NCBI GenBank assembly: GCA_016711125.1
Contig: JADJTQ010000002.1
Location: 558,001 to 622,000 of the forward strand
Reading direction: 5' to 3'
Length of the DNA: 64,000 bases
Origin: Saprospiraceae bacterium
GTDB lineage: Bacteria > Bacteroidota > Bacteroidia > Chitinophagales > Saprospiraceae
The translations under genes and the position numbers were made by a program. A model generated the notes under the pieces. The model was not told the DNA's origin. It saw nothing but the letters and a program-made list of their open reading frames with translations, and ran no database searches. Every line of letters begins with the position of its first letter. The stretch's first letter is position 1. Shown piece by piece: positions 17,307-26,972 of this stretch.

Positions 17307-18425
17307 GTGTATTTGCTGAATGATTTTCCAGGTCTCGGCAGCAGCTATATCCCAACTGAAGTGTTTTGCACGGATATAACCTTGCGAAATCAAAGTACTT
17401 CTGACTGTGTCATCAGTGGCCAATTGAAACATTGCTTCAGCGATGTCATTCGGATTTTCCGGATCAACCAGAAGTGCTGCTCGCTCTGCTACCTCAATCA
17501 TAGACGATCGTGAGGAGGTGATCACGGGAACCCCTTCAGCCATCGCCTCAACTAAGGGCAATCCAAATCCTTCGAAGAATGATACGTAGACCAATCCAAG
17601 GCAGTTTTTTAAAGCGCTAAACATGGACTCATCAGCCAGATAGCCGGTAAAAAAAATGGATTCTTTAAATGGGTGAGCCTGATAGAGCGAATCGATCTCT
17701 GAAGTCATCCATGCTCGTCGTCCAACGATCAACAAACAGATATTGCACTTATTCCTTTGCTTGAAAATCCGAAATGCATTAAGAACCCCGGCAGTGTTTT
17801 TCCTTGGATGAATCGATCCAATAGTCATAAAGTAGGGTCGGTCTCCGCAAGGATTTTGCCAGGATATTGCGGCCAAGTCCGGTTGATTTCGGATCGGGTT
17901 TCGGATACCATTATAAATCACGCTGACTTTTTCACCGGCATGGGGGAAGTGAGTGACCAAGTCTTCCTTGGTTGCATTTGAAACAGTGATTATTTGCGTT
18001 GCTTTGTCTATAAACCGGGGAGTGAATCTTCGGTAGTACCAACGCATGATTGCACTGATTTGCTCCGGATAATGCAGATAAGCAAGATCGTGTATCACCA
18101 CCAGAGTGCGATCAACCTTGTCGCTCAAGGAACAAAAGCCATCCGGAGAAAAAAAGAGATCACAGTTTTGGGCCTTATAAAAGTTGGTGATTCCTATCTC
18201 AAACCACCAGATAAACAATAATGGATGCCGGGCTGGAGGCTGGATCAAATGGAATGTAACATTGGCGCCAAAGTCAAATTGCATCGCCGAATGTCGATCC
18301 ACACATAAGATGAATTGATCTTCCCGGTGTTGGCTGGAGAGGGATTTTATCATTTCATAGGTATACAAGCCAAGTCCTTCCAGTTTGCCGGGTATTAGAA
18401 ATCGGGCATTAACCAGTATTTTCAT
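17289..18425 (-). CDS. Glycosyltransferase family 4 (group 1)
   Basis: A 378-residue GT-B glycosyltransferase. The N-terminal domain begins ILVNARFLIPGKLEGLGLYTYEM. The C-terminal Rossmann domain has the usual YFMTIGSIHPRKNTAGVL start, and the E-x7-E-type nucleotide-sugar motif is EGFGLPLVEAMAEGVPVITS. It transfers a sugar from an activated donor to an unknown acceptor such as an envelope glycan. No polysaccharide cluster surrounds it, so no specific pathway can be given. Confidence 0.9.
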   Translation of the reverse strand: MKILVNARFLIPGKLEGLGLYTYEMIKSLSSQHREDQFILCVDRHSAMQFDFGANVTFHLIQPPARHPLLFIWWFEIGITNFYKAQNCDLFFSPDGFCSLSDKVDRTLVVIHDLAYLHYPEQISAIMRWYYRRFTPRFIDKATQIITVSNATKEDLVTHFPHAGEKVSVIYNGIRNPIRNQPDLAAISWQNPCGDRPYFMTIGSIHPRKNTAGVLNAFRIFKQRNKCNICLLIVGRRAWMTSEIDSLYQAHPFKESIFFTGYLADESMFSALKNCLGLVYVSFFEGFGLPLVEAMAEGVPVITSSRSSMIEVAERAALLVDPENPNDIAEAMFQLATDDTVRSTLISQGYIRAKHFSWDIAAAETWKIIQQIHSGSNS

Positions 18426-18511
18426 GCTAATGGGTAGTACTCAGCGAAGATATCATTCCATCATGTACCTCCCTTGATCTATGATGAGTTATGTAAAAGC
18501 TTTTTCTAAAT

Positions 18512-20134
18512 TTGATAGGTACTAAACATTTGCAGGTGTATAAGACCGATATATTAGTAATTGGCGCAGGTGTGGCAGGGCTAACCTTCGCCATAAAGAT
18601 GGCCGAAGAGCGACCAGATCTCAAAATTACGATCATCACCAAATCAAAATTAGGTGAAACCAATACCAAATATGCTCAGGGAGGAGTTGCCGCTGTTTGG
18701 AATCACGAGGTCGATAATTATCAAAAACATATTGAGGATACTCTGGATGCTGGTGATGGGCTTTGCAATAGGCAGATCGTAGAGATCGTGGTCAAAGAAG
18801 GCCCGCAACGGGTACAAGAATTAATCTCATGGGGAGCGAAGTTTGACAAGGAAAATGGAGTTTACGATTTGGGCCGGGAAGGAGGTCATTCGGAGAACCG
18901 CATCCTTCATTACAAGGATTTGACAGGCTGGGAAATCCAACGAGCACTACTAGATAAGGCCAAAACGTTTGCGAGCATTCACTTACACGAACAAATCTAT
19001 GCCATTGATTTAATCACCCAGCATCATTTGGGTCACACAGTAACCCGGCTTACCCCCGGGATAACCTGTTATGGAGCCTATATTCAAGACAAACGCAAAA
19101 ACGAAATAGAGAAGATCATTTCAAGAATTACGATTCTAGCCACTGGAGGCGCTGGTCAGGTTTATAGAAATACTACGAATCCCACCATTGCGACTGGCGA
19201 CGGCATCGCTATGGTCTATCGGGCAAAAGGCCGGCTAGAAAACATGGAGTTCGTACAGTTTCACCCCACGGCACTCTTTAATCTCGCCCACGAGAATCCA
19301 GATTTTCTGGTATCTGAGGCGGTGAGAGGCGCAGGGGCCATACTTAAAAGTACCGATGGAGCAGAGTTTATGCAGAAGTATGACTCCCGAAAATCATTGG
19401 CTCCAAGAGATATCGTGGCAAGAGCAATTGATAATGAAATGAAGATCAGAGGAGATGACTTTGTCTACCTTGATTGTACTCATTTGGACAAAGAATCTTT
19501 TATTGCTCACTTTCCGACCATTTACAACAAATGTCTGTCTATCGGCATCGACCCTTTAAAGAATATGATTCCCGTCGTATCTGCATGTCACTACATGTGC
19601 GGTGGCATTAAAGTTGACGAGATGGGCAGGAGCTCGATTCTAAATCTTTATGCCGCAGGTGAGTGCACAAGTACTGGACTCCATGGTGCAAATCGACTAG
19701 CTTCCAATAGTTTGCTGGAAGGCCTGGTCTTTGGTAGCAGAATCGCCCTTGAGGTCAATAGCATGATCGATCTGGTACCAGTCAAGGATGGGATTCCTGA
19801 CTGGAATGCAGAAGGAACTACCGTACCTAAAGAAATGGTGTTAATCACACAAAGTTGGAAAGAACTAAAGGAAATCATGAGTAGCTATGTAGGGATTGTG
19901 AGAAATAACGTCCGTTTAAAAAGAGCTCTATCCCGGCTTCATTTGCTCTATGAAGAAACGGAAGAATTATATCAAACTACGACATTATCACCCCAACTCT
20001 TTGAGTTGAGAAATCTAATCACCATCGGCTATTTGGTGACCAGATCGGCTGAGATGAGACGTGAAAGCAGAGGACTTCATTTTACAACAGATTATCCCGA
20101 TAAACTGCCTTTTTTGGACTACACCACGCTTTAG
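18512..20134 (+). CDS. nadB: L-aspartate oxidase
   Basis: NadB oxidises L-aspartate to iminoaspartate with FAD, the first step of de novo NAD synthesis. The FAD fold is ILVIGAGVAGLTFAIKMAE. SKLGETNTKYAQGGVAAVW is the NadB-type substrate region, HPTAL and GIKVDEMGRSS match the fumarate-reductase-like active-site blocks, and AAGECTSTGLHGANRLASNS binds FAD. The 540-residue length is usual. The frame opens at a TTG at 18512; a GTG at 18536 is an equally possible start. No nadA or nadC is beside it. Confidence 0.94.
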   Translation: MIGTKHLQVYKTDILVIGAGVAGLTFAIKMAEERPDLKITIITKSKLGETNTKYAQGGVAAVWNHEVDNYQKHIEDTLDAGDGLCNRQIVEIVVKEGPQRVQELISWGAKFDKENGVYDLGREGGHSENRILHYKDLTGWEIQRALLDKAKTFASIHLHEQIYAIDLITQHHLGHTVTRLTPGITCYGAYIQDKRKNEIEKIISRITILATGGAGQVYRNTTNPTIATGDGIAMVYRAKGRLENMEFVQFHPTALFNLAHENPDFLVSEAVRGAGAILKSTDGAEFMQKYDSRKSLAPRDIVARAIDNEMKIRGDDFVYLDCTHLDKESFIAHFPTIYNKCLSIGIDPLKNMIPVVSACHYMCGGIKVDEMGRSSILNLYAAGECTSTGLHGANRLASNSLLEGLVFGSRIALEVNSMIDLVPVKDGIPDWNAEGTTVPKEMVLITQSWKELKEIMSSYVGIVRNNVRLKRALSRLHLLYEETEELYQTTTLSPQLFELRNLITIGYLVTRSAEMRRESRGLHFTTDYPDKLPFLDYTTL

Positions 20135-20242
20135 GTATGTTCTGGAGTGATGTAATCCACCTGGACAAAAGTTGTGTGTCAAGCTAAAAAATACGACCGT
20201 GCACTCATCTATTAACCTATTTAGAATGGAGACATTTGGAGA

Positions 20243-21991
20243 ATGAAATTGGATTTGAAATTACTGTCTAGAATTGCCCTTTGGATAAGCATTTTTGGAA
20301 TAATAGCTTTTATTTCTGATTTCGGTTTTTTTCAAAACGACTTTACTCAGAAACTATTAGATGGGTTTTGCTTTATTGTTCTCGGAGTAGGTATCACTTC
20401 GACATTTGCTCGATACGTTGAGAACCTCGGACTTATAAAACGGAAAGTCTTTGTTTTCGACCTCCTATCCATCTGCTACACCGTATGGATATACTTCATG
20501 TACTTGTTCCTTGGCGTCCCATTTGAAACAGACCTACTTCTTGAAAACCCCATTTGGGTCAAGATTGCAGTGTTATTTACTTTTATTCGAGAGTTTTCAG
20601 AAGTTAGATTCAACTACAAACGAACCCTTCTAAATCCTGCTCAACTTTTCGTAACGAGTTTCCTGATGATAATCTCAATAGGAACATTTCTTCTTATGCT
20701 ACCTAAAGCAACATTTGAAGGAATATCATTCATTGACGCACTATTTACTTCCACAAGCGCTGTTTGCGTAACAGGCTTGATAGTAGTTGATACAGGAAGC
20801 TACTTCACCGAATTTGGTCAAATTATCATAGTGACACTCATTCAAGTTGGTGGTTTAGGCATTTTAACCTTTGCAAGCTATTTCAGCTATTTTTTCAAAG
20901 GCGGGTCGACTTATGAGAACCAACTCGCCCTTAGTGATATCACAAACTCCAATAAACTTGGAGAAGTGTTTTCAACACTGAAATACATTATACTCATCAC
21001 CTTTGGTGTGGAGTTGTTTTCAGGAGTACTTATTTACGGCAGCATTCAATCGGGAAATTTTCAATCACAATATGACCAAATTTTCTTTTCAGTTTTTCAC
21101 GCAATCTCTGCCTTCTGCAACGCAGGATTTTCAACCTTATCCAACAGCCTGTACGAAAATGGATTTAAGTACAACTACTTTCTCCAACTTACTGTAATCC
21201 TGACATTCGCCTTGGGCGGGTTAGGGTTTCCGATAGTCTCTAATATCAGTAACTACCTTAAATACCGCTTTAGAAAGCTTTTTTCATATGGTAAAAACAA
21301 GGTTAGCTATCGACCTTGGGCATTGAATTTGAACAGCAGAATTACCCTAATTACAACGCTTTCAATATCTGCCATTGCATTTGTTATATTCTTTGGATTG
21401 GAATACAACAATACGTTATCGGAACATCAGGGTTTTGGAAAAGCTGTAACGGCACTTTTTGGTGCAACCACACCACGGACAGCAGGGTTTAACACGATTG
21501 ATACAGCATCCATGCTTTTCCCTACAACCATGATGGTTTTTTTACTGATGTGGATAGGTGCTTCACCAGCTTCAACAGGCGGTGGAATTAAAACGAGCAC
21601 TTTTGCCATTGCAACGCTTAACATTCTCAGCTTAGCCAAAGGGAAAACGCGAATTGAAGTATTCCGCAGAGAGATTGCCGAAATTTCAGTGAGACGGTCT
21701 TTTGCGATCATATCACTGTCTCTTATCGTTATTGGATCAGGAATCATGCTGATTTCCGTTTTTGACAGTGACAAGAGCCTAATAGATATTGCCTTTGAGT
21801 GTGTCTCGGCATATAGTACAGTAGGGTTGAGCCTGGGAATCACAGCAGACCTTTCAAACGTGAGCAAACTTATAATAATTGTCATCATGTTCGTTGGAAG
21901 GGTAAGCATGTTGACCATCATTATAGCAATTTTCAGAAAGATAAAGCACAAAAACTATCGTTATCCAACAGAGGAAATAACGATTAACTAA
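20243..21991 (+). CDS. ktrB: Potassium transporter pore subunit, KtrB/TrkH family
   Basis: A 582-residue membrane protein of the SKT family. The four filter loops are all present and end in the conserved Gly: SAVCVTGLI, SAFCNAGFS, TTPRTAGFN and SAYSTVGLS. About 130 extra N-terminal residues carry three or four additional membrane helices before the first MPM unit, as in several Bacteroidota KtrB-like proteins. The regulatory RCK subunit follows 10 bases downstream. By eye the gene pair is more AT-rich than its neighbours. Confidence 0.92.
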   Translation: MKLDLKLLSRIALWISIFGIIAFISDFGFFQNDFTQKLLDGFCFIVLGVGITSTFARYVENLGLIKRKVFVFDLLSICYTVWIYFMYLFLGVPFETDLLLENPIWVKIAVLFTFIREFSEVRFNYKRTLLNPAQLFVTSFLMIISIGTFLLMLPKATFEGISFIDALFTSTSAVCVTGLIVVDTGSYFTEFGQIIIVTLIQVGGLGILTFASYFSYFFKGGSTYENQLALSDITNSNKLGEVFSTLKYIILITFGVELFSGVLIYGSIQSGNFQSQYDQIFFSVFHAISAFCNAGFSTLSNSLYENGFKYNYFLQLTVILTFALGGLGFPIVSNISNYLKYRFRKLFSYGKNKVSYRPWALNLNSRITLITTLSISAIAFVIFFGLEYNNTLSEHQGFGKAVTALFGATTPRTAGFNTIDTASMLFPTTMMVFLLMWIGASPASTGGGIKTSTFAIATLNILSLAKGKTRIEVFRREIAEISVRRSFAIISLSLIVIGSGIMLISVFDSDKSLIDIAFECVSAYSTVGLSLGITADLSNVSKLIIIVIMFVGRVSMLTIIIAIFRKIKHKNYRYPTEEITIN

Positions 21992-22001
21992 AGGTTTATA
22001 T

Positions 22002-22694
22002 ATGAAATACATTATCGTAGGACTTGGAAATTTTGGAGCATCACTTTCTCAGAAGCTGACGGCTCAAGGCAATGAAGTTATCGGCATTGACACTAGAATG
22101 GAAAAGGTCGATTTGTACAAGGAAAAGATTTCCCATACCATTTGCATGGATGCTACTGACGAGTTTACTGTTTCAGGACTGCCTCTTAGCGATACAGATG
22201 TTGTCATTGTTGCCATTGGAGAAGACCAGGGAGCAAACATTATGACCACTGCACTTTTCAAGAATATGCAAGTGAAAAGACTAATTAGCAGGGCAATCAA
22301 TCCACTTCACGAAAAAGTTTTAGAAGCTATTGGAGTTGACGAAATTGTACACCCTGAAGAAGAAACAGCTGAACGTTGGGCAAAACGACTTTATATGAAC
22401 AATGTAGTTGACTCGTTTGAATTGAGTAATGATTTCAGCATTATTGAGGCCAACGTACCTAACGAATACATCGGAAAAACCATAAGAGAAGTTGGTTTCA
22501 GAAGAAAGTTTAATCTACTTGTACTTACGATAATAAAAAAGTCCCAAGTAAAAAGTCTGCTTGGCAAAATTCGTACTGAAGTAACCATCCAAGATATCGC
22601 AGTACCTGACCAACAACTTGAAGGAAAGGACATCTTGGTTTTATACGGCTCCAATAAAAATTTACAGGAATTCTTGAAACGAAATGATAAGTAA
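22002..22694 (+). CDS. ktrA: Potassium uptake regulatory RCK subunit, KtrA/TrkA family
   Basis: A cytosolic RCK protein of 230 residues. The Rossmann motif is IIVGLGNFGASLSQKL, GIDTRMEKVD is the acidic ribose-binding strand end, and MDATDEFTV is the typical second strand. The C-terminal TrkA_C region begins near residue 140 (SIIEANVPNEYIGKTI). Such rings gate the KtrB pore in response to ATP/ADP and divalent or cyclic nucleotide ligands. One RCK_N plus one RCK_C, as in KtrA and not the duplicated TrkA. Confidence 0.92.
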   Translation: MKYIIVGLGNFGASLSQKLTAQGNEVIGIDTRMEKVDLYKEKISHTICMDATDEFTVSGLPLSDTDVVIVAIGEDQGANIMTTALFKNMQVKRLISRAINPLHEKVLEAIGVDEIVHPEEETAERWAKRLYMNNVVDSFELSNDFSIIEANVPNEYIGKTIREVGFRRKFNLLVLTIIKKSQVKSLLGKIRTEVTIQDIAVPDQQLEGKDILVLYGSNKNLQEFLKRNDK

Positions 22695-22963
22695 AATTAA
22701 ATATCCGTATTGAATTTATTTTTAGTTCTGCTAAAACAAATTCATGAGTGGAAATACAAAAGCTAGCACACCAAGTGCGACATGCAACAAAATGAGATCG
22801 AGCCAATGGCTATGTATAAACGACCTTGATTGTAATTATGGCTAATTTGCCACAATTAAAGGCTCAGCATCTTTGAACACTATAAAATCTGCTTGGACGA
22901 TCAGCGTGCCATGACCGAAGTGTCTCGAACTAAATTCCAAACTGACCGTTGATTCTCCTCACT

Positions 22964-24008
22964 TTAGCTTGTCGGTTCCTTACCACCATCCAGAAAATCC
23001 TGATATTCTTTCAAGAGATCCCATTTACCCTGATGTGCCATGCCTGCTTGTTTTGGCCAGGTAGCCGGATCATGAATGCGATACCTCTCCCCGGCTCCAT
23101 CCAAGATCTCCTGAAGTCTGGCCACTGGAGTTTCGGAGAGCGCATTCCAGGTTTTAATATTATAGCTATGTAGGAGTCCCTGAATCTTAGGGCCAATACC
23201 TTCTACCACGGTCAAGTCATCTTGATTGATTTTTTACCCATTATATATTGCACCGAAGTCGAATCACCGGATTGCGGAGGAGATGCGCCCTCGGGCTCCA
23301 CACCGCCGACCAGGTAGTCCTGGTATTCACGTAATTTAATCCATTGGCCATCAGAAGCCATGCGGGCTTGTTTGGGCCAGGTGCTGGGATTCAAGAGTTG
23401 GAACCGGTCACCCGCTTTATCCAGAATACTTTGTAATTGAGGGACCGAGGTATTGCCTAGTTGACGCCAGGTATGAATGCTCGAGTTATTGAGTAGTTGC
23501 TCCGTTTTAGGACCAATTCCTTCCACTATTTTGAGATCATCTTCTTTTATTCGTCTGCCAAAAACCGCTTTTGCACCGTCAGCGTCAAATCCGGAACCTC
23601 CTGAGCCTACAATATCTGCTGCAAGGCCCGCAACCACTAGATCTGCGTTTGCTAATGTTTTGCTAGTGTCGATGGGTGGAAGCTCAACCGGTTTTGACTG
23701 GGTACCCTCACGTTCTAGTCTGGCAACCTTGGTGCTCAAAGAAGCATTTTCGCCTTTGACATTTAACATGGCAGAATTGCAACTTTCCAGGTCACCTTCC
23801 AGATCACTGATTCTCACCCGGGCGCTCTTTAGATTCGCCTCCAATTCAGCTATTGCGTTTTTATGCCGGGTGCAATGAATCAGGTGATGTAAAACCATCC
23901 CAATAGAAACATAATTAGACAAATAAGCAGGATCTCGAGCGAATGAGATATGAAACTGCCGGTGCCTGGACTCAAGACCGGATTTTGAATTTGAAGCAGA
24001 ATGAACAT
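22964..24008 (-). CDS. Membrane-anchored coiled-coil protein with two helix-hairpin-helix repeats, two frameshifts
   Basis: Reconstructed across frames: the ATG at 24008 starts a short linker and a membrane helix (ILLICLIMFLLGWF). A one-base loss in the A4 run 23891-23894 shifts the frame into HLIHCTRHKN and a coiled coil (AELEANLKSARVRISDLEG). Then come two similar units of about 75 residues, each starting VEGIGPK and ending in WPKQA then LREYQDYL or LKEYQDFL. A second loss in the T6 run 23230-23235 separates the two units. VEGIGPK is a helix-hairpin-helix fold seen in many Bacteroidota envelope-associated proteins. It starts 22 bases after the OmpA-family gene, so the two are probably one operon. 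Function unknown; nucleic-acid or protein binding are both possible. Confidence 0.75.
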
Positions 24009-24030
24009 CGAAAGTCAGTTTATAAAATTG

Positions 24031-24879
24031 TTATGGAATGATCGTCAACTCAACTCTTCTGTTTTGTTGTCTGCCTTCAGCAGTGTCATTGCCTGCTATC
24101 GGGGCTGATTCACCTTTTGATTCTGTATTAATCCGGTCTGATGAAAGTCCCTTTTGGATGAGCAAGTTTTTGATAGCATTGGCTCGGTGTAATCCGAGAG
24201 CCATATTGCGGGCTGATCCAGCTGAGCTGTCAGTATGCCCTATCAGAAGTACTTTTTCATTGGTTGATTTTAACCGCGTCACCAAGTCATCAAGGTAGAT
24301 GTTCAACTTGGTATTACTCAGCATTTCATCAGACGCATGCGGAAAGTTGATAACCATTCGACCCTCCACCTCTCTGACCGATTCATTATTAATGATCCGC
24401 CGAAAGTGTGAAGCCAGAAAAGGTCTTTCCTTCTCACTACCGGCTACCCTTTCAAATCTGGCACTTTTTAGGTCAAATCGTATGTCCGGCAGATCTGCAA
24501 AGAGACTGCGCACCTTGTTTGCTCTCGCCAGACCTAAATTTGAAAATGTAGTGTTATTTTGTTCTCCTTCAAAATACCCACCTAATACCTCAAGGATATC
24601 ATTATCACTCAAATTACGGAGAATTGAATCACGGTAGGCCACAAAACTCTGGTCGGTAACGGGTTCATCAGATGACCAATTAAATGCTAATGGCCCAATT
24701 CTGACCGGAGCTTTCACCACATCTGTTTTCGTTTCGGGTTTTGGTGGAGGAGTCACATTTACGGCAGGGCTTCCTACATTATAAGAGCCAAAGGGGCATA
24801 CTTTTTTATGAGGACAAACATACCACCACCAGGAAAGAAGAAAAAAGAAGACGGTCGCAATCCATAGTAAAGACTTCAT
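24031..24879 (-). CDS. OmpA-family peptidoglycan-associated protein
   Basis: A 282-residue protein with an N-terminal hydrophobic anchor (LLWIATVFFFLLSWWWYV) and a C-terminal OmpA domain. The domain has VLLIGHTDSSAGSARNMALG, RANAIKNLLIQKG and the end NRRVELTI, with the Asp and Arg that bind diaminopimelate. A degenerate copy of the same fold lies in the middle (EVLGGYFEGEQ, LGLARANKVRSLF). It probably tethers the inner envelope to peptidoglycan together with its operon partner at 22964-24008. Confidence 0.85.
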   Translation of the reverse strand: MKSLLWIATVFFFLLSWWWYVCPHKKVCPFGSYNVGSPAVNVTPPPKPETKTDVVKAPVRIGPLAFNWSSDEPVTDQSFVAYRDSILRNLSDNDILEVLGGYFEGEQNNTTFSNLGLARANKVRSLFADLPDIRFDLKSARFERVAGSEKERPFLASHFRRIINNESVREVEGRMVINFPHASDEMLSNTKLNIYLDDLVTRLKSTNEKVLLIGHTDSSAGSARNMALGLHRANAIKNLLIQKGLSSDRINTESKGESAPIAGNDTAEGRQQNRRVELTIIP

Positions 24880-25234
24880 GAGTAGAGATACTTTTATACG
24901 GGGCCGAATAAATATAGCAAAACATCTCGACAGGTGATAAAAAAATCCTATTGCTTTGAAAATGAATAGATTGCAGAATCGGAGTAACTGGTGGTTACGG
25001 TAGAAAATTTAAGCAGTATTTAATTGATTTATAGCTGAATAGATATTCTGAATATCTCTATTGTGTAGCTCAATGAATTCTGTCATGGAAGATGTCCTTG
25101 CAACACGTTTCAACCGGATATCCAAATTTTGCATAATGAAATCTGTAGCTGATGTCAGACAATGCCAATTTTAATCTTAACTTAATCTGCTCATTTATTC
25201 TCAAGTAAAAAATTCGATAAATTACAGACAAGAG
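24880..25234. other. Intergenic region without a recognised gene
   Basis: 355 AT-rich bases between the divergent OmpA and GMC oxidoreductase genes. They presumably hold both promoters. I see no exact TAnnTTTG element, hairpin or reading frame worth reporting. Confidence 0.4.
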
Positions 25235-26962
25235 ATGCAGATAAAAGAACAGCCAAAAGAATATGATGTATGTATTGTAGGTTCGGGAGCTGGAGGAGGT
25301 ATGGCCGCTTATCAACTAGCCAATGCTGGGATCAAAGTAGCACTGGTTGAAGCCGGTCCCTTTTATGATCCTGCAAAACCCGAGTACCAGACTCAATTAA
25401 AATGGCCTTGGGAATCGCCTCGGCGAGGTGCAGGATCTACCCGTGAATTCGGTGATTTTGACGCTGCTTTAGGAGGTTGGGAAATTGAAGGCGAGCCCTA
25501 CACCAGAAAGGACGGCACCCAGTTTGATTGGTTTCGATCGCATATGTTGGGGGGCAGGACCAACCATTGGGGAAGGATATCATTGCGATTTGGTCCACTA
25601 GACTTTAAACGAAAGGATCATGACGGACAGGGTGACAACTGGCCAATCAGCTATCAGGATGTGGCTCCCTATTATGACAAAGTTGATCAACTGATCGGTG
25701 TCTTTGGTAGCCGGGAGCAAATACCAAACGAACCCGATGGGTTCTTTTTGCCACCACCCAAACCAAGACTTCATGAGTTGTACTACATAAATGCGGCGAA
25801 AAAGTCAAATATTCCTGTCATTCCTGCGAGATTGTCCATTTTGACCCGACCGATCAATAAAAAGAGGGGAGTTTGTTTTTATTGCCGTCAATGTAGCAGG
25901 GGTTGTCGTGTCTACGCTGACTTTTCTTCAAGCAGCGTTTTGGTGCTGCCCGCTTTAGAGACCAACAATGTTGACCTTTATGTAAACTCCGTAGTTAGGG
26001 AAGTGACTACCAACCAGGAAGGCAAAGCCACCGGTGTATCTTATATCAGCAAAGAAGATATGCAGGAATATAAGATCAAGAGCAAGATCGTGATCATGGC
26101 AGCTTCAGCCTGCAGTAGTGCCAGAATATTATTGAATTCAAAGAGCAGTCAACATCCCAATGGCCTGGGCAATTCCAGTGACGTTCTGGGCAAATATCTG
26201 CATGACTCAACCGGTGCATCCAAGGCAGGATTCGTACCTGCTCTCATGAATCGAGGCAGGCACAACGAGGATGGAGTCGGTGGTATGCATGTCTATACTC
26301 CCTGGTGGCTAAATGATAAAAAACTTGATTTCAGTCGTGGTTACCACATTGAAGTATGGGGAGGAATGGGAATGCCTTCTTATGGATTTGGATTTGGGGT
26401 CAGTGACATGAATCGATTTGTAAAAGATGCCTCTGGTTACACAACCGGTGGATATGGAAGCAAGTTGAAAGAAGACGCCCGCCGATTTTATGGCTCAGTG
26501 ATCGGTATGAGCGGAAGAGGTGAATGTATTGCTCGTAAAGAAAACTATTGTGAGATCGATCCCAATGTGGTAGATAAATATGGCATACCGGTACTTAGGT
26601 TCCATTATAACTGGTCAGATCAGGAGGTGAAACAAGCCAGACACATGCAAGATACCTTTGAAGAGATTTTAACCAATATGGGGGCGGAAATTCTTGGAAA
26701 TAAGCCAGGAGCGGATAGTGATTATGGATTAGCAGCACCGGGAAGGATTATTCATGAAGTAGGTACCACCCGAATGGGCGATAACCCCAAAACATCAGTA
26801 ACCAATATCAACTGTCAGTTGCATGATGTGGATAATGTATTTGTAGTTGATGGAGGTCCTTTTGTTTCGCAAGCAGATAAGAATCCTACCTGGACTATCC
26901 TTGCACTATCCTGGCGTGCCTCGGACCATATTATTGATCAATTAAAAAAGATGAACATCTAA
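25235..26962 (+). CDS. GMC-type FAD dehydrogenase with a cysteine cluster (large subunit)
   Basis: A 575-residue flavoprotein. The FAD site is CIVGSGAGGGMAAYQLANAG, the second GMC block is MLGGRTNHWGRIS, and the C-terminal GMC domain includes HEVGTTRMGDNP and VVDGGPF. Four Cys at 214, 217, 220 and 224 (CFYCRQCSRGC) look like an Fe-S ligand set, as in the FAD-dependent glucose and fructose dehydrogenase complexes, which pass electrons to a cytochrome c. The next gene, 10 bases downstream, encodes the matching small subunit. No signal peptide is visible, so export would ride on the Tat signal of the small subunit, as known for related complexes. The substrate is probably a sugar or sugar alcohol (inference). 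Confidence 0.88.
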   Translation: MQIKEQPKEYDVCIVGSGAGGGMAAYQLANAGIKVALVEAGPFYDPAKPEYQTQLKWPWESPRRGAGSTREFGDFDAALGGWEIEGEPYTRKDGTQFDWFRSHMLGGRTNHWGRISLRFGPLDFKRKDHDGQGDNWPISYQDVAPYYDKVDQLIGVFGSREQIPNEPDGFFLPPPKPRLHELYYINAAKKSNIPVIPARLSILTRPINKKRGVCFYCRQCSRGCRVYADFSSSSVLVLPALETNNVDLYVNSVVREVTTNQEGKATGVSYISKEDMQEYKIKSKIVIMAASACSSARILLNSKSSQHPNGLGNSSDVLGKYLHDSTGASKAGFVPALMNRGRHNEDGVGGMHVYTPWWLNDKKLDFSRGYHIEVWGGMGMPSYGFGFGVSDMNRFVKDASGYTTGGYGSKLKEDARRFYGSVIGMSGRGECIARKENYCEIDPNVVDKYGIPVLRFHYNWSDQEVKQARHMQDTFEEILTNMGAEILGNKPGADSDYGLAAPGRIIHEVGTTRMGDNPKTSVTNINCQLHDVDNVFVVDGGPFVSQADKNPTWTILALSWRASDHIIDQLKKMNI

Positions 26963-26972
26963 AAAACTGACT

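Noticed and set aside
21427..21951. 174-residue minus-strand frame inside ktrB
   Set aside because: It is antisense to the last pore loops of KtrB and its product is only low-complexity hydrophobic.
22695..22963. Possible small gene after ktrA
   Set aside because: Frames here are antisense extensions of ktrA or the helix-hairpin-helix gene without similarity; no hairpin with a T-run was seen.
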